64,000 bases of DNA from Arcuatula senhousia (Eukaryota > Mollusca > Bivalvia > Mytilida > Mytilidae): positions 50,837,702 to 50,901,701 of the forward strand of contig OZ020307.1 of assembly GCA_963971305.1 (NCBI GenBank), read 5' to 3'. Shown here piece after piece: positions 15,001-30,000 of this stretch; position 1 is the first letter of the stretch, and each line of letters starts with the position of its first letter. The notes below the pieces were generated by a model that had not been told where the DNA came from, searched no databases, and was given only the letters and a program-made list of their open reading frames with translations. A program made the position numbers and the translations under genes.

Positions 15001-18000
15001 TTCAATATTTTGTAGCATGACCCTTTGCCTTTATGACATGTCGAAGCCGACGGGGAATAGAACGATATAAGTTCGAAATATACACTTGAGAAATCCTTCT
15101 CCAAATTCTCTGCACTGCTAACACAAGTTCTGCTTTAGTTTTAATTTTACTTTGTTCATGTTGAAGACGGATCTTAATATATCTCCATATATTTTCAATA
15201 ACATTAAGGTCTGGGGACTGTGAAGGCCAGTCGAGACAATTTATTTCGTTGTTATTCTTCCAAGAAACAGTCTGGACAGACTGATGAACAGGTGCGTTGT
15301 CATCCTGAAAAATCCACGGGTTAACACCAAAATTCTTCGTGACTACAGGCCACAAGTTTTTGTCTAACACATCTATGTATTTAGCTGAATTGATATTACC
15401 ATCAATGTCAACGATTGTTCCAACACCACCATAACAAATGCAACCCCAAAACATTGCCGAAACTCTAGCGCCGCCATTACGCTGTCCGTACAATCCTAAA
15501 CACTCTGTATTCCACCTTTCTTCCGATTTTCTCCAAACATAGACACGATTGTTCTTTCCCAACACAACTTGCATCTCATCCGAAAATATAACTTTACTCC
15601 AGTGGTCCCTTACAGTCCAGTGTAGTCTATTCCGGCACCAGCTTACACGTTTTTTTCTGTTTTTAAGAGAAATTGTTAAAGTTTTTGCTACAACTCGTCT
15701 GTTGTACCCAAAACTAGCTAACCTCCGCTGAACAGTACGTTTACTTACTAGTCTGGGAATAGACATGTTAAATTCGTTCATTAGATCACGGAAACATCTC
15801 CTCCGATCTTCCTTAACCAGCCGTTCCAAAATCCGGTCGCCATGTTTGCCGGTCGATTTTGGTCTTCCACTTCTTTTTTTGTTTTCTATGCTTCCCCTTG
15901 CATCAAAATTCTTCAAAAATTTGGAAACAGTAGACCGATCATAGCCTGTTATCCTACCGATTTCTGCTTTGCTGTGCCCTTTTTCATATAAGCGCAGAAT
16001 TTGCCGTTTCAGCTCAGGGGACATTTCCTTTGATTTTCTAGCCATTTTGGTAAAAGTGCACCTGCTTTGTTTTTGTTTACGTGTTTATTCTTAAAATTAC
16101 GTCATCATAACGTCAATTCTTAAAAGATTACATTGTCAAAATATTGTAATCTTTTATTGACTACTTCTAAAGAAATCAATAATCAAAATTGTCATACGGA
16201 AATATGCGAGTAACGTTGGGTGAAAAGCGTGAAATACTTTTGACGTCGCACTGTATAATAAAATATATAAGGCTTAAAAATGTTGAATAAATAAAACTGA
16301 ATATTACAAAGCTGAATCAGGAAACCAATATTAGTGTTTAAGATCAAAACACTTCCAAAAACATTTTTCATAAAAAGTTACATTTGGAAAAAAAAATTAT
16401 ATTTTAGAGTAAAGATACCTGTGGTTAATTTTTTTTAATAGATCTAGAAAACTGTTTTCAATATAATTATTCAATAACTTAATATACATTGAAACTTACT
16501 TGCAGTATTTCTTATCAGGAATGGAGGATTATTCTTGGTGACAGGTATCATTGAATAATTTGTATAAGCCCCTGTTCCGTATGTCAGATTTAATGCAGGT
16601 GGTGCTGTTTTTGGCGAGGGTTTCGAGACTTTACTGATGATCAGTCCAATAACCACAAAGATGACAGGGAGCAACAAGTTGATGACTAGGAGAGCCTTGT
16701 CCTTGATGCTCCGTATGTAACGGACTCGGCTCAGGGCCCAGAACTGTTGAGATTTTAAACTTGAAGATTTTTGCACCAGAGGGGTGCCCTCAGATGGAGA
16801 TACTAGATCTATTTTGCTGCTGGTGATAGTTTCATTATCGCCATTCTCCTCCAATGTGTTGGTGCTGGCACCGAGACCTAATTTCAAGACATCTTTGATT
16901 CCCATGGATACTTCATCTGCCTCTAGAAATATCATGAAATGTATGGTAAAAATAAATGTTAACCCTCAATAAAAATTTCTGTCTTCAAAATGTCCAAGTG
17001 AAAACAAAACTTAACATATGATCAAAGTAATTTGAAAAGGTCCCAATTTGGTATTAGCATTATAATAGAAACAATGGGTAAGGTAAAAAATAATAGGCTC
17101 AAAACATGTTCAAATTCTTTGAAAATTTAAGACCATGCAAAACATATATCAGTTGTTTAAAGAAAATGGAGAAACATGTATAAAAATAAAGCATCATCTA
17201 CAGAACTTATGTTTAGGACTTCCATTCACTTAGAACCAATATCTACTTCAATAGCCCTATACTGTAAAAGGAAATATTTTCTCGTGGTTTGAATTTCGGG
17301 CTTTTAGTACCCAGATGCATTCGCGAGGTTTTAGTTAAGCGTTTTTTTAGATCACAGAATATTGGGTCCATCTTAATGTAATTTACGCGGGGGGGATAAT
17401 TTAGCGGATTTGTTAAGATCGCGAAATTAGCGAAAATAAAACCTTCACGAAAATTTCCCCTTTTACACTATAAAAGATTCTTTGTACTCTATATCATATT
17501 CTTACCTAGTTTTAAAAACACTTCCTCAAGTGTTGTCATGGAGACACCGTAACTCTTTATACCCATAGACTCAGCCAAGGAAGAGACTCCTGTCTTATTG
17601 GATTCCAAATCAGAAAACAAATCTGGAACAGAAATCAAATTGTACAAGAACAGATTCTAGGGCCCCCAGCCGTTAGGTGGGAAAATTTTTTTTAAGTCAG
17701 CTTGTTTAACAGAGAGTAGATGAGCATGAATCCCACCATATAAGCCCCCTACCTTAAACTGCATACCAATTATTGAAAGCCTAGGATTAATAATTGCTGA
17801 GAAAACTGTTACGAAAAAAAGAGTGACGGATAGACAGAGACCGGCATTTCTATGCCCCTCCATCATGTTGCAGCCGGGGACAACAATGGCCATCATAACT
17901 AAAATTCAAAAGAAGCCAGATACTAGTAATGACAAAATTAAAAACAAACCAATCTAAATCTTGTTCACAAAAATGGTGTCCGACAATTAGCCTTCCAAAT

Positions 18001-21000
18001 TGTTGCTTTTTTTGTGTCAGATATCAAAATAAGTTACCTGTAGTTTCCTTAATATTATTAAAAAGTTTTTTTTTTAAATACAGAGAGGAAGACATAAATG
18101 ATTCCTACATTCAGGTTTATGTCTACTTACATGTACATAAACATGTACATGTATATTAACTAACTTCATATGCTTAGTTTGATGTTAATCTCATCTTTTA
18201 AAGTTTATACTGTTACATTTCACAGTTTGGAAATCAATAACTGTGTCACATCAGAAATTTTGAAATATATGGTACATACTTTGGAAATGTTTAACTTCCT
18301 CCAATGGCAAGGTATAAGCCAGTTCCTTCCCATGCGTTCTCCTCATCTTAGCTCCATCTATGTGACTACATACTAGGTCTGTAATGCTTTCTCTGTTTAC
18401 CACCTTGTCTACCACCATGCTGAAGTCAAAATAAAAATAAAAATGTTGGTGGCTGTACTAAAACTATAAAAGATAGGTCTTAATTATAGGAAGGGACCTG
18501 TTGCCAAAGATGAAGGTTATCCAAATTTTTTTGATATTTGAATTCTGAAATAGAACTTTAAAACCAGCGTGTAAAATCAAAAATCTGTATACAATGTTCT
18601 TGTGTTTAAAAAATATTTTTGATATTTCTATCATACTCTAAATTATAGGCCAAACTCATTCTGTGTACATACTTGAGATGGTAACCTATTCCAAATCTAC
18701 TCTTAAGAAATAAGGATGACCCACAGCATCTTAGTTGTCCTTTACTGATGAAAGCTTTCCTGTCTGAAAAGAAAAGATAGCCATGCACATTTTCTTGTCA
18801 GAATGAGAAAAATTAAAGAATTAAAAAAACACAATGAATTTGTCAGAACTTTGCAATGGAGGTGATAAAATTGCATAAACAATTATATGTATAAGGAAAC
18901 AAATATATGTATAAGGACAGTGTTGTGAAGATATTCAGATGCATTTACAATAATTTAGCAACTCTATTTCTGTATCATAGTAAATTTGATAACTCAGGTT
19001 TTTAAGACAGCATTGGGTTTGTCTTACTGTAAAATGCATTAATTAAATCATGAATATCCTTTGTTTCTTTTTTTTTAGTGGGCTTAAAATTTAATAGTGT
19101 TCATAATTAATGACTAAAGTTCACATTGTTAATTGATATTCAGTTGTTTTTGTGATACCCTGTTTTATATTTATATGTTGTCTATTTTTCATCCTGTCCT
19201 TGTTTGAGTTAACTGGTTTTGTCTCTGCGATTTTGGACTTTGACATTCAGATGTCCGATTGGTACCTCTGCTTCTAACAATAATGTTAAAATATGCCAAA
19301 GCTTTAAAATACACTATACCCTACCTGCCAAAATGTCTGCCTCATCCATAAAATGTGTGGTAAGGAGGATAACTCTTCCTTTCTTTTTCTCTTTTAAAAC
19401 TGACCATAGATGGCGTCTTGAGAAGGGATCAATGCCTGCAGTTGGTTCATCAAGAAATATGATCTAAAAAACAAATATGAATTAAGATAAAAATGCAAGT
19501 CTTATGGAAAAATTTAAAATTAAATGTATGATCTGACAAAAGACATATAATTGCATACACATGTTCCACTATGAAATAAAAATCTTGATACTCACTATAC
19601 AATATCAAAACCAGCCATAATTATTTGACATACTGCTTTACATTTCTCATGAAAAAATTTGCCATTTCGTTGTAGCAACAATATGACACAATTTACCTTT
19701 TATAAATGTGAAACAGTGATCAGGCCCCGCCGCCATAAAACTTTCTGAGTAATATATTTTTACTCAGCCTCAGAAAATTCTTATTTTTTTTATTCTCAGA
19801 CTAATTCTCTGCCATAAAACATACTTCCTCTAAGACTGAGAAAAATTTCATTTTTTGGCAAAACTTTTCAAAATTTTCATGATTGAAATTTCACAGTTTT
19901 GCAATTAGGTTCCCTATAGCTTCAAACTCTGAATAAGCCCTGTGCAATATCTCACAAGTTTTAAGGAACAGTTTAATACCTTGGGATCTCCAATCAAGGC
20001 TATTGCTACAGATAGCTTCCTTTTCTGCCCTCCGCTAAGAGCCATGGCAAAGGTGTTGTCTTGGTCTGTCAGTCCTACATCCTTTAAAATCTGTTTAATC
20101 TAAAAATATAACAAAGAGTTTCTGTGTGCATAATTATTAATAAGGGCTGTTCCAGACGTAATTGTGTGTGGGGGGGGGGGGGGGGGGGTGTCGGGAGGAA
20201 TTTCTATTACATGTATGGTGGATGGTAGGTGTTTTAGAAATATTTTGTGAAGAAACAATGATAATTTTAATTTTGAAAACGTTATTTAAGGGGCTGTAAC
20301 TCCTTTAAGGGGTCATCTGACAACTTCGACCCAATGGAGACTTTTGTAGGGCTAAATGAGCTGAACATTTAAGCAAGCAACAACTTTTCTCTATCTGTCA
20401 AAGTTTTCATACTATAAGCCAAAAACATGAAAAAATGCTATTTTTCACCTTTAAGGGGCCGTAACTTGTATAAGGGGTCATCTGACAACTTCAACTCAAG
20501 TGACATTGGTAGAGCTTTCCATGCTGAAGCAGTAGCAAGGCATCAGATTTCATCTATCTCTTATACTTTTTAGCTCACCTTGCCGAAGGCAATGTGAGCT
20601 TTTGCAATCACTTGGCGTCCGTCGTCCGTCGTCCGTCGTCCGTCGTCCGTCGTCCAACTTTTCAAAAATCTTCTTCTCTGAAACCGCTTGGCCAAATGTA
20701 ATGAAACTTGGTAGGGTTGTTCTGTAGTATGTCCTCTAAAAAATTATCGTTCGAAATTTTGATTCGACAAAAAACATGGCCGCCATGGCTAAAAATAGAA
20801 CATAGGGGTAAATTGCAGTTTTTTGCAAATTACTCGAAAACGGTAACAGATATCAAAATTCTGGCATAGGGTTAAAGTGATCAGCACCTCAAGATCTACC
20901 TGCCCAGAAATTTTCATGTAGATCCAACAACCGATGTAGGAGTTATTGCCCTTTTTCTGGATTTTTTTCAAAAATTTTACTTATTTAGCCCTATATCTTG

Positions 21001-24000
21001 AAAACTATACAAGATATTTCAAAAATTTAAATTGCATATGACTAAGCACATCAAGATCTACAAAAGTTGTAACAGAGTCAAAGTTGTAGGATCATTCCTT
21101 TAGGAGTTATACCCCTTGGATTGTAAAAATTGACCATTTTCACAGTTTTTTGTTCAACTTTTCAAAAATCTTCTTCTCTGAAACTGCTTAGTCAAATGAA
21201 ATAAAACTTGGTAGGGTTGTTCAATAGTATATGGTCTACAAAATTATCGTTCGAAATTTTGATTCGACAAAAAACATGGCCGCCATGGCTAAAAATAGAA
21301 CATAAGGTAAATTGCAGTTTTTTGCAAATAACTCAAAAATGGTAATAGATATTAAAATTCTATTTGGATAATAATGATCAGCACATAAAGATCTACCTGC
21401 CCTGAAGTTTTGAAGAAGATCTTACAATGGTTGTAGGAGTTATTGCCCTTTTTCTTGTTTTTTTTTTTCAAATTTTGCTCTTTTAAGGCTTATATCTTGA
21501 AAACAATACAAGATATTTGAAAAATTTAAATTGCATATGGTTAAGCACATAAAGATCTAAAAATTATGTAATGGGGTCAAAGTTGTAAGACCTTTCTTGA
21601 TAGGAGTTGTTTCCCTTAGAACATTAAAATTGATAATTCCACAGAGTAGCAGTCCTTTAGTCCTTTTAGTCCAGCATATAAGTATCATCCAATACAAGGT
21701 GAGCGATTCAGGCTCCTGGGAGCCTCTAGTTGATTTACAAGCCAAAAACAGTAGTCTGACCCCCCTGGTCTATTTTTAGTAACAGCGGCCATGTTGTTTG
21801 GACGGCGGTCACCATTTGTGCAATCTTGGTAGAGGACATCCCATAGATGAAGTGTGCAAAGTTTCAAAGCAATCCCTTCAGTCCTTTGGGAGAAGAAGAT
21901 TTTCAAAGAAAAGTTAACGACGAGGGACTACAACGGAGGCAAAGTGATGGACCTTCGGTCCAGGTGAGCTAAAAAGTGCCTCCCGACCCCGACACACATT
22001 TAATTCTGGAACAGCCCTAATAGGATACCAACCTACTTTTTAAAGATGGAAACTTCATTTAAAATTTCCATTATTCAGCCAACATTTCTTTAAAATAAGA
22101 TACTATATGAAACTAGAAAATTACAACAATGACAATGATGCAGATATTTTCTTACATAATACAATTTCCATTTTTTAATATTTGTACATACACTAAAATC
22201 AGAGAACTTATCGTCACTGATTTATATACAGATTTACCAAAACTTTAAGTTGTCTTAAAATACTGTAAATCTTATCATTTTCCCCATTTGCTAGCTTTGG
22301 TGTGCTAACTCTTCCAGAGCACCTGAGTTCACTCTCTTTAAGACTTTAGTTCAGGTTTTTGATTGCTATTCAGTTGTTTTTGTATTTCTGTGTTTTATGG
22401 TGTCTGTTTTTTCGTCCTGTTCTTGCTGATGTTAAGGGATTTTGTCTCTGCCCTTTCAGACTTTTGATATTTGGATGCCCAATTGGTACCATTGCTGTCC
22501 CTATATTTACTCACAGATAGCATTAGATTGTCTGTAACAATTCCCTTGATTCCAGCAAACAGTTTGAGATGCTCTACGACAGACAGTTTATCAAACAGGA
22601 TGTTATGTTGTGGACACACCCCGGTCTTCTGTCGAATCTTTAACATATCTACAGGATTATTAACATCCTATAAAACATCAAGATTAATTATGAAATATTG
22701 TTACTTTCATTTAATCAACAGAATTAAATTTCTTAACAAAAAGTTAAATGAAAGTTCAATATTTTTTTCATTATTTAGCATGGGTTTACATTAATATAAT
22801 TTAATTTATCCATGCTTTTGCACAAAAATATTACATTCTAGTACATTGTATAAATAACTGAAAATCAAAGATGTTTTAAGTCTATTGAATAGGTGGGATT
22901 TAATTTTATCCTATTCAAAAATAATTAAGTTTTGTACTTATTAGAAAGTAAATGACATAAAAAATAAAAAAATATTCAATTTTTAACCTAAAATCATACA
23001 AACAAAATTTTCTCACCAGTCCGAGGACCCTGGCCGAGCCAGACGTCGGATTGACCATTCCTGTCAACATATTGACTAGAGTTGTCTTTCCTGCTCCGTT
23101 GTGTCCCAATAAACATGTTATCTGGCCTCGATACATCTCTAAGGATAACTCTAATAAAAGCAAATTTGTGGTAAATAGAATTTTTTTAAATATGCAATGA
23201 AAATGTCAGGAAGTGAAGGTCTCTAACCAAAATAACAAATATTTCATTTACCTTATAAGGAGATAGTTAAAGAGTTATTTTCGTATGCATGATCATCTTT
23301 TCTGTTTCAAAATCTGGAATTGGTTGAAATCAGTAAATATTCTCAAAATCTTTTAAAAATCAAAAGAATTTGTTTGAATTTCACAATTATTCAAATTCAA
23401 TTTGTAGTGTTTTTTGTTTGGCGATTTTTATATCTCATGGTTAAAGGTTTGTTTCCAGCATTTTTGAAGCACATGATTTTGTGCTTGAATCCCCTCTTTA
23501 CCGCCCTCTTATAATACAAACAAGGAATACTGTGAAGGAGCTGAAAAAATGATATCCCACTTCAAATCAAAATCTATTTTTGGGGAAAAAACTTAAGTCC
23601 AGTTATCTCCTCTGAATGATAACTAGGACCAAAGAAATTTCATTCTCCCTTTTGCTCTTACCAATTATTTTCAGACCAGTTTAGTAGTAACTTTGACTTA
23701 CTGTTAACAGCAGTGACTTTTTCTTCTTTTCCATTAAATTCTTTTGTTAATTTCAATAACCTACAAATCAGCAAAAATAAAAAATTTACAGATCAAAGAT
23801 AAGCAATCATAACAATGTATGAGATAGACAAAATCTACATTGTATATGTTTTGGTGTATAAAACTTATAAAGTTAAAATTCACTTATTGTAAATGATTAT
23901 GAAGAAATTAATGCCTCTTTGGGGGGTTACTGACATTTAATTTGTGTAAAATACTAAAATTACAAAAAATCATCCCTCTCAAGAATAGCTTATTTTCTCT

Positions 24001-27000
24001 TAAAAGGGGCATAAATTGCATATACGTGTAAGTTGTAGACTGACCAACAATGAATTTTCATCTTCCCAAGATATTTATGACACAAACATTAAGCAATAAT
24101 CCTATAAACATTGACTTGAAAGGAAAATAGTACGGGATGGCATTACAATGATCTGACTATGCATTGGGCAGAGCACAACAAATAGTCTGACAAAATTAAT
24201 ACTGTGGATTCATATCTTTCCATGAGTATCTATTAAGATATCAGAGTTTCCATTATAACATTTATATCTTATTCGTTTACCTGACACCTGTGTTTTCTCT
24301 CTGTTCAGCAGTGACTCTCTCCACATCGTCAGTAAACAAAGCATCAAAATCATCATGGTTTCCAACTGTTTCCTTCCCTTCACTGACTGGAAACCAGTAA
24401 GATTTCATGAAAATGTAGTACCACGGTTTGCTTGCTCCATATTCATCTGTAAAAACAGATAAAATTTATAAAAACAATTAATTGAAAGTATGTTTAGATT
24501 TGAAACATTTCATTAAACATTTTCATTGAATAATGTTAAGCTTGTACAGGACAAAGCAGAAATCTATAACAACGTCTTCCTTACAATCTTACAAACAGGA
24601 AAAAAGAAATACATGTAATAATTTTACTGAATTTAGTCTATGAAATTTTCCCTCATGACTAGACATAATAAAACAAGAACAGATTCTAGGTCCTCTGCCC
24701 GCTGAGAAAAAACAGGAAGTAGATGACAGACAGATCTAAACACGCACCCTACTATATGGGACCCCTACCTGAAGCTGCATACCAATGATTAATAGTTGCT
24801 GAGAAAACTGTTAAGAAAAAAGTGTGATGGACAAACGAACGAACCCATAGACGGATGGATACTGTCATTTCTATGTCCCCGCTCTGTGTTGCAGCTGGGG
24901 ACAATAGACCTTTTAATTGGAGGTTGTTAAAATCTAACACTGCTCAGAATATTGTTGATCTTACTTGGAATCACATTGTCCAGGTACATGGCAATGAAGA
25001 AATACAGTATGGCATCTAATAGAAGCATAAACATGGACACATAGAGTGGGAAATCCCCTTCTCCAGCGGTCTTGAAATCCATTCCTTTGGTAATGTCCAG
25101 AAATACTGCCTGAAATGATTCATTGAAGAAAATTTTTAAGACCCTGGTAGATGATGCAATAATAAATGCATTAAAGTGTTAAAATGATGGTATTGCATTT
25201 AACAATTTTAATATAAACACAATAAAGGGTTAAAATGATGGCATAGCATTTAGCAATATAAACATGTCTGTAAAAACTACTAAATAAAAATCTTTTACAC
25301 TAAATTCCAATATAGTTTATGCTTAAAGAGATAGATGTATAAGGTAGTACAGTGGATTCCACTTAATTGACTGACTCTTTTATCAGAATAATCCTCTTTA
25401 TTGAATATGATTTTAAAACACCAAACCCTTTCCTATACTTTTAGTGTTAAAATTTTCATTTAATTGGATTGAAAATCTGAGGAAAAGTACAAAATTCCTG
25501 TTTATTGACTTATAAGTTTCAAAAATCACCATGATAACTGTCAAAATTAATATGTTTTCTTAACAAGGTCTTGGAAATGTGTTTTGGTAAAAGTTATCAA
25601 AACATGTTTTAACAACATTCATTTATGTCACATTTGCTTATACAAGCATTAGGATACAATAAAAGTGTTCTAATTACTCAACATATTTGATAATTAGACT
25701 TAATTCTTTGTATTTTCTGTTTAAAATTGACATTTCACTTTATGGGGTCATTCCGTTAATTGCATAAATTTCTCTGACAAATTGATTATGCTAAAAAGAG
25801 GAATCAACTACATGTATATAATAATAAATTCCAGTTTTCCTTTTAGTTTTCTCAAACTTAAGTTTCTAAATCATTTCCATTTCCGTGGATATTAAAAAAT
25901 GAAAGAAAATTTAACTTAAGACCATTTAAACTATGGTGTCAAAATCTAAATTGATTGCTTACTTGATCAATGGACAATGAAACAGCACATGGTGATATCA
26001 GGCAGAGAAAACCCCTGGCCACTGGTGGTATGGAGTATGACACACTTCCATCTTCTCGAATTTCTCTCGTCAGACTCACGACCAGATAGAGACAGCTAAA
26101 TACCATCGTTGCAAGACTGGCAATACCTCCAGCTGTCTGAGCTTTGTTAAAGAATGGCGTCATGACAAACGACAGTGAAATAATTGACAGTCCATAAAAC
26201 ATCAGAATCAAAAAGAAGAGAAAGACATTGCTGTTTGAAAAGAAGCCACTGACAGACGCCAATAAAACAGTTACTACGGTTACGATGGCAATAAAGACCA
26301 GGTACACTAGTCCCCATGAAAACCTGAAAATAAATATAATATGGAAAGCTTAATGGAGTAATGATAAGACATGTGTGTTCGATTACATTTGTTTGACAAT
26401 CTGGTCATCAATCAAATAGGCTATACAGCTAACCTTCTGAACCCTTTTTGCAATTGAAATTCTGTCTTAAAGAACAGTAGTATGGCTATTGATAAAGATT
26501 CAGGGTTTGATTAAAACAGGCTTGACCATTTCTCTTGTGAAATCTATCATTTATTTTGTTTTATTTGTAATTGAAACATTGAGTACATACAAAAATTGTA
26601 TCTGATTATAGGCCTTTAGCTAACCTACTTCTTGATTATTGGGGGAATTTCACTGAATGTTGTTAATGCTTGACAAGACAGACTAGCAAAGTACCCAGTA
26701 ATGGGGCTCTTATATTCATAACTACTTATGACTACCAATCATTTGATACCTACCAAAAAGCGGAATCTTTCAGACCCATCATTTTCATTCCTTCTTTAAT
26801 CTTTTTCTCTTTCTCAGCCACCAGATTGACAGTCAAGAAATTGATGAATGGTGAGTAGGCGATCACAAAATAAATGGATGAAATCACCTGGATGTAGGTA
26901 GAGTCAGGTTTGTAGCTGGGTTTTGGTAGCATCTCAACACTAACATCTGGTATGGGAAAATTTGGATAGTCAATCTGGAAGTGATAATTTATATAAATAC

Positions 27001-30000
27001 ATAAGATACTTTGAAAACCATTCAAATTTAAATATCTAATTGGAAATTGAAATAAAGGGTCAAGTGACAAAACTACCAAACAGGGATGATCAATCTGAAA
27101 TGTCCAAGAAGAAAAAATATAATTCAAAAAATTATTTATCATAGAAATTGAAGATCACAATAATTCAGACTTGGTACAGGAAATTTCAGAATAATAGTAG
27201 GTTCAACAAGCTTTTATGATGTCATAACCCCCTCTTCCATTGTGATCTTAGGGCCTAGTAGTATTAACACAAGACACAACACGGTTGTGAGACACCATTA
27301 GCAATAAGAGATGTTCATCTCAGTCCAACAGACAGTCAATTAATGTTTATAACAATCTTAAACCTTATTTATTCTCTGTTAAAATTTTGAATTTTCTACC
27401 AATTTCTGTCATTGAAAGTTACTTACCAAAAAAATAAAAAAAATAAAGAAAGAATGTGTCCATGGGACACGGATGCCCCCGCTGGCCTCAAATAAAAAGT
27501 TGAAGTCCTAAAGGTCTGAAAGTCGCTTAGGACGCATAGTTAATCGTACTTAACCATCCTACTAAGTTTCAAATCATTCCCATGAACGGTTTCTGAGAAA
27601 AGCTTGACGGAATTTTTCATGTCGATTTTGGTATCAGTCCAGCCCCAAACAGGAAGTAGATGTCCCACAGGTCTAAAATTCGCTTAGGACATATAGTTTG
27701 TCATACTGAACCATCCTACCAAGTTTCAAGTCATTCCCATGTACAGTTTCTGAGAAAAGCTTGACGGAAATTTTCATGTCGATTTTGGTACCGTCCAGCC
27801 CCAAACAGGAAGTAGATGTCCCACAGGTCTAAAATTCGCTTAGGACATATAGTTTGTCACACTGAACCATCCTACCAAGTTTCAAGTCATTCCCATGTAC
27901 AGTTTCTGAGAAAAGCTTGACGGAAATTTTCATGTCGATTTTGGTATCGATCCAGCCCCAAACAGGAAGTAGATGTCCGACAGGTCTAAAATTCGCTTAG
28001 GACATATAGTTTGTCATACTGAACCATCCTACCAAGTTTCAAGTCATTCCCATTTACGGTTTCTGAGAAAAGCTTGACGGAAATTCGTACGGACGGACGT
28101 ACGTACGGACGGACGGACGGACGGACATTAGTAAAACTTAATGCCCCCCGACATGTCGTCGCGGGGGCATAATAAAATTCCATTTTTGTCGGCTTATTAG
28201 ATTGAATATAAAAGTTTAAATGATATAGCATGATTTAATAATGCATTAGAAATCATATGACCATGATGACAAATTTTCATTTTTTTGTGAACTTTCCCTG
28301 TAAACGTGAAACATACCTGTATTAACATAGTGTCTATAGCTAGTTGTAGCAGTCCAAACCCAGAGTGTAGATACTTATTAACATCACAACTGTCACTGTC
28401 TAACCCACTGCCACCTCTGCACTGACCTAAAGTACAGAAAAAAATAATATACATTTATATTTAGTCTTTCAAGTCTTCATCAACACATTTTTTCTTGCCT
28501 TCAAATTGTTTGTGGTAGTATAACTTTGTAAAGCATCTTATTGGGAACAACATTGTGTGTTTTTACTTGTAAGATTGCACAAAGTTTATTTTGACTGGCT
28601 ACAATTATTCCTTAGAAATAACAATAAAGATATTTTATGGTCTTGTCTTTTTATGTAATTTTCTATAATTGCATGCCGTTTGCAACATTTACTTACTACT
28701 TGATGAAACCCATGAGGATGTATCTGGCACCTTGTTTGACGGCAGTCGTAAAGCGTAGGAATATTCATCACCTCCAGAGTATTCAAAGAGAACCCCAGCT
28801 GCAATGCTATCTGTATAGTCTGAATAATATTGATCCATAGAAGCTTGGTCTGCAAAATATTTCAAACTTGGGCCATCAGGATCAGAGGCATTCAGAATAT
28901 GTCTGAAAATTTCTAAAGTTTTATTGGCATAGCCTTGGTACTGTAAAGTATTAGGTGCTATGAGTAGGCTTTTTCCATTGAATTTGTTGATCTCTGATAT
29001 CAGTCCACCATTTGTAATGCTGTATTCTGGGAAGTCTGAGATTCTTGGTTCCTCTGTTCCTTTGTTGAATACTTTGATGATGATAAGAATTACTATGAAA
29101 TATATTGGAAAGAGGATTTCCTGTAAAAGTCAAAAATAAATAGTACCGTATTAGGAAATGTTATTTCTGCTCAATTCTATTTAAAGTTGTTAACAGGAGC
29201 TATACATGTACAATCACTGACCATAAAATCGCTTGGTATCCATCATGCACTTCATTAGAAATTAGACTTAAAATACTCTTTATCCATCGAACAGTTTAGA
29301 AGGAGTCTGTGCTTTGTCTAGGAATATTGATAGGGGGAAGGTTGGGCCCAAAAAACTAGCTTAACCCAACCACATATTATATGTGCCTGTCCTAAGCCAG
29401 GAATCTTTGACACAGCTTTCGTTTGTACTTGTCTTTTTGATGTTTTCTGTTCCTTATTTAAGAAGGGGGTCTATCTGTGACTTTTTCAGGACTGGATTTG
29501 AATTATATGCATTTTATTTAGACCATGGGCCAATTGCAGAACCGCAGGCAGCACCTACTGGCCTTGTTGAAGGCTGCTGGCGGTTGTCCATTGTGGTTTT
29601 TCTGAATTGCCGCTTGATTGTGGGCTGTGTCGCGTACACTTATTCCACATCTCATTATTCTATTACTTTCAAAACTCCTTATTGGGAAATGGTCTTTTAT
29701 CTTTCCCCTGTATAAGAACAAAGATCAATGACATTTCTTAATGCAATCCCTATATCATATATTTCCCTCCTGTAGACCTGTAATGTCAAGAAAGTCCATC
29801 CAACAGGAAGAAAGAAACTGACAGACAAAGACAAGGGAGGTTCTGTTAACCTTGGAAAGAAGAAAAGAGGTTCCAATGGGGCATTGGAATGGCAAAAGTT
29901 AGAAAGGGCAAAGACAATACCAGTAAACAGGAACGAGACAAGTACATGTATGTAAAGTGACAACACATAAAAATACAAAACCAATTACTGTATAGCCCTT

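Larger units (their letters stand above)
20143..22018. mobile_element. outermost of three nested elements (TIR AGGGCTGTTCCAGA)
   Basis: Left end AAGGGCTGTTCCAGACGTAA and right end, inverted, TAGGGCTGTTCCAGAATTAA; both continue with GTGTGTG/GTGTGTC..GGTGTCGGGAGG or its relative. A G-run (20170-20188) sits inside the left repeat. The interior holds a hairpin family 1 element that itself contains another. In the intron between ABCA5-like exons 10 and 11. Confidence 0.7.

Noticed and set aside
29383..29715. 110-codon open frame in the 5' part of the ABCA5-like gene
   Set aside because: Lies in an intron, resembles interspersed repeat sequence, and has no domain.
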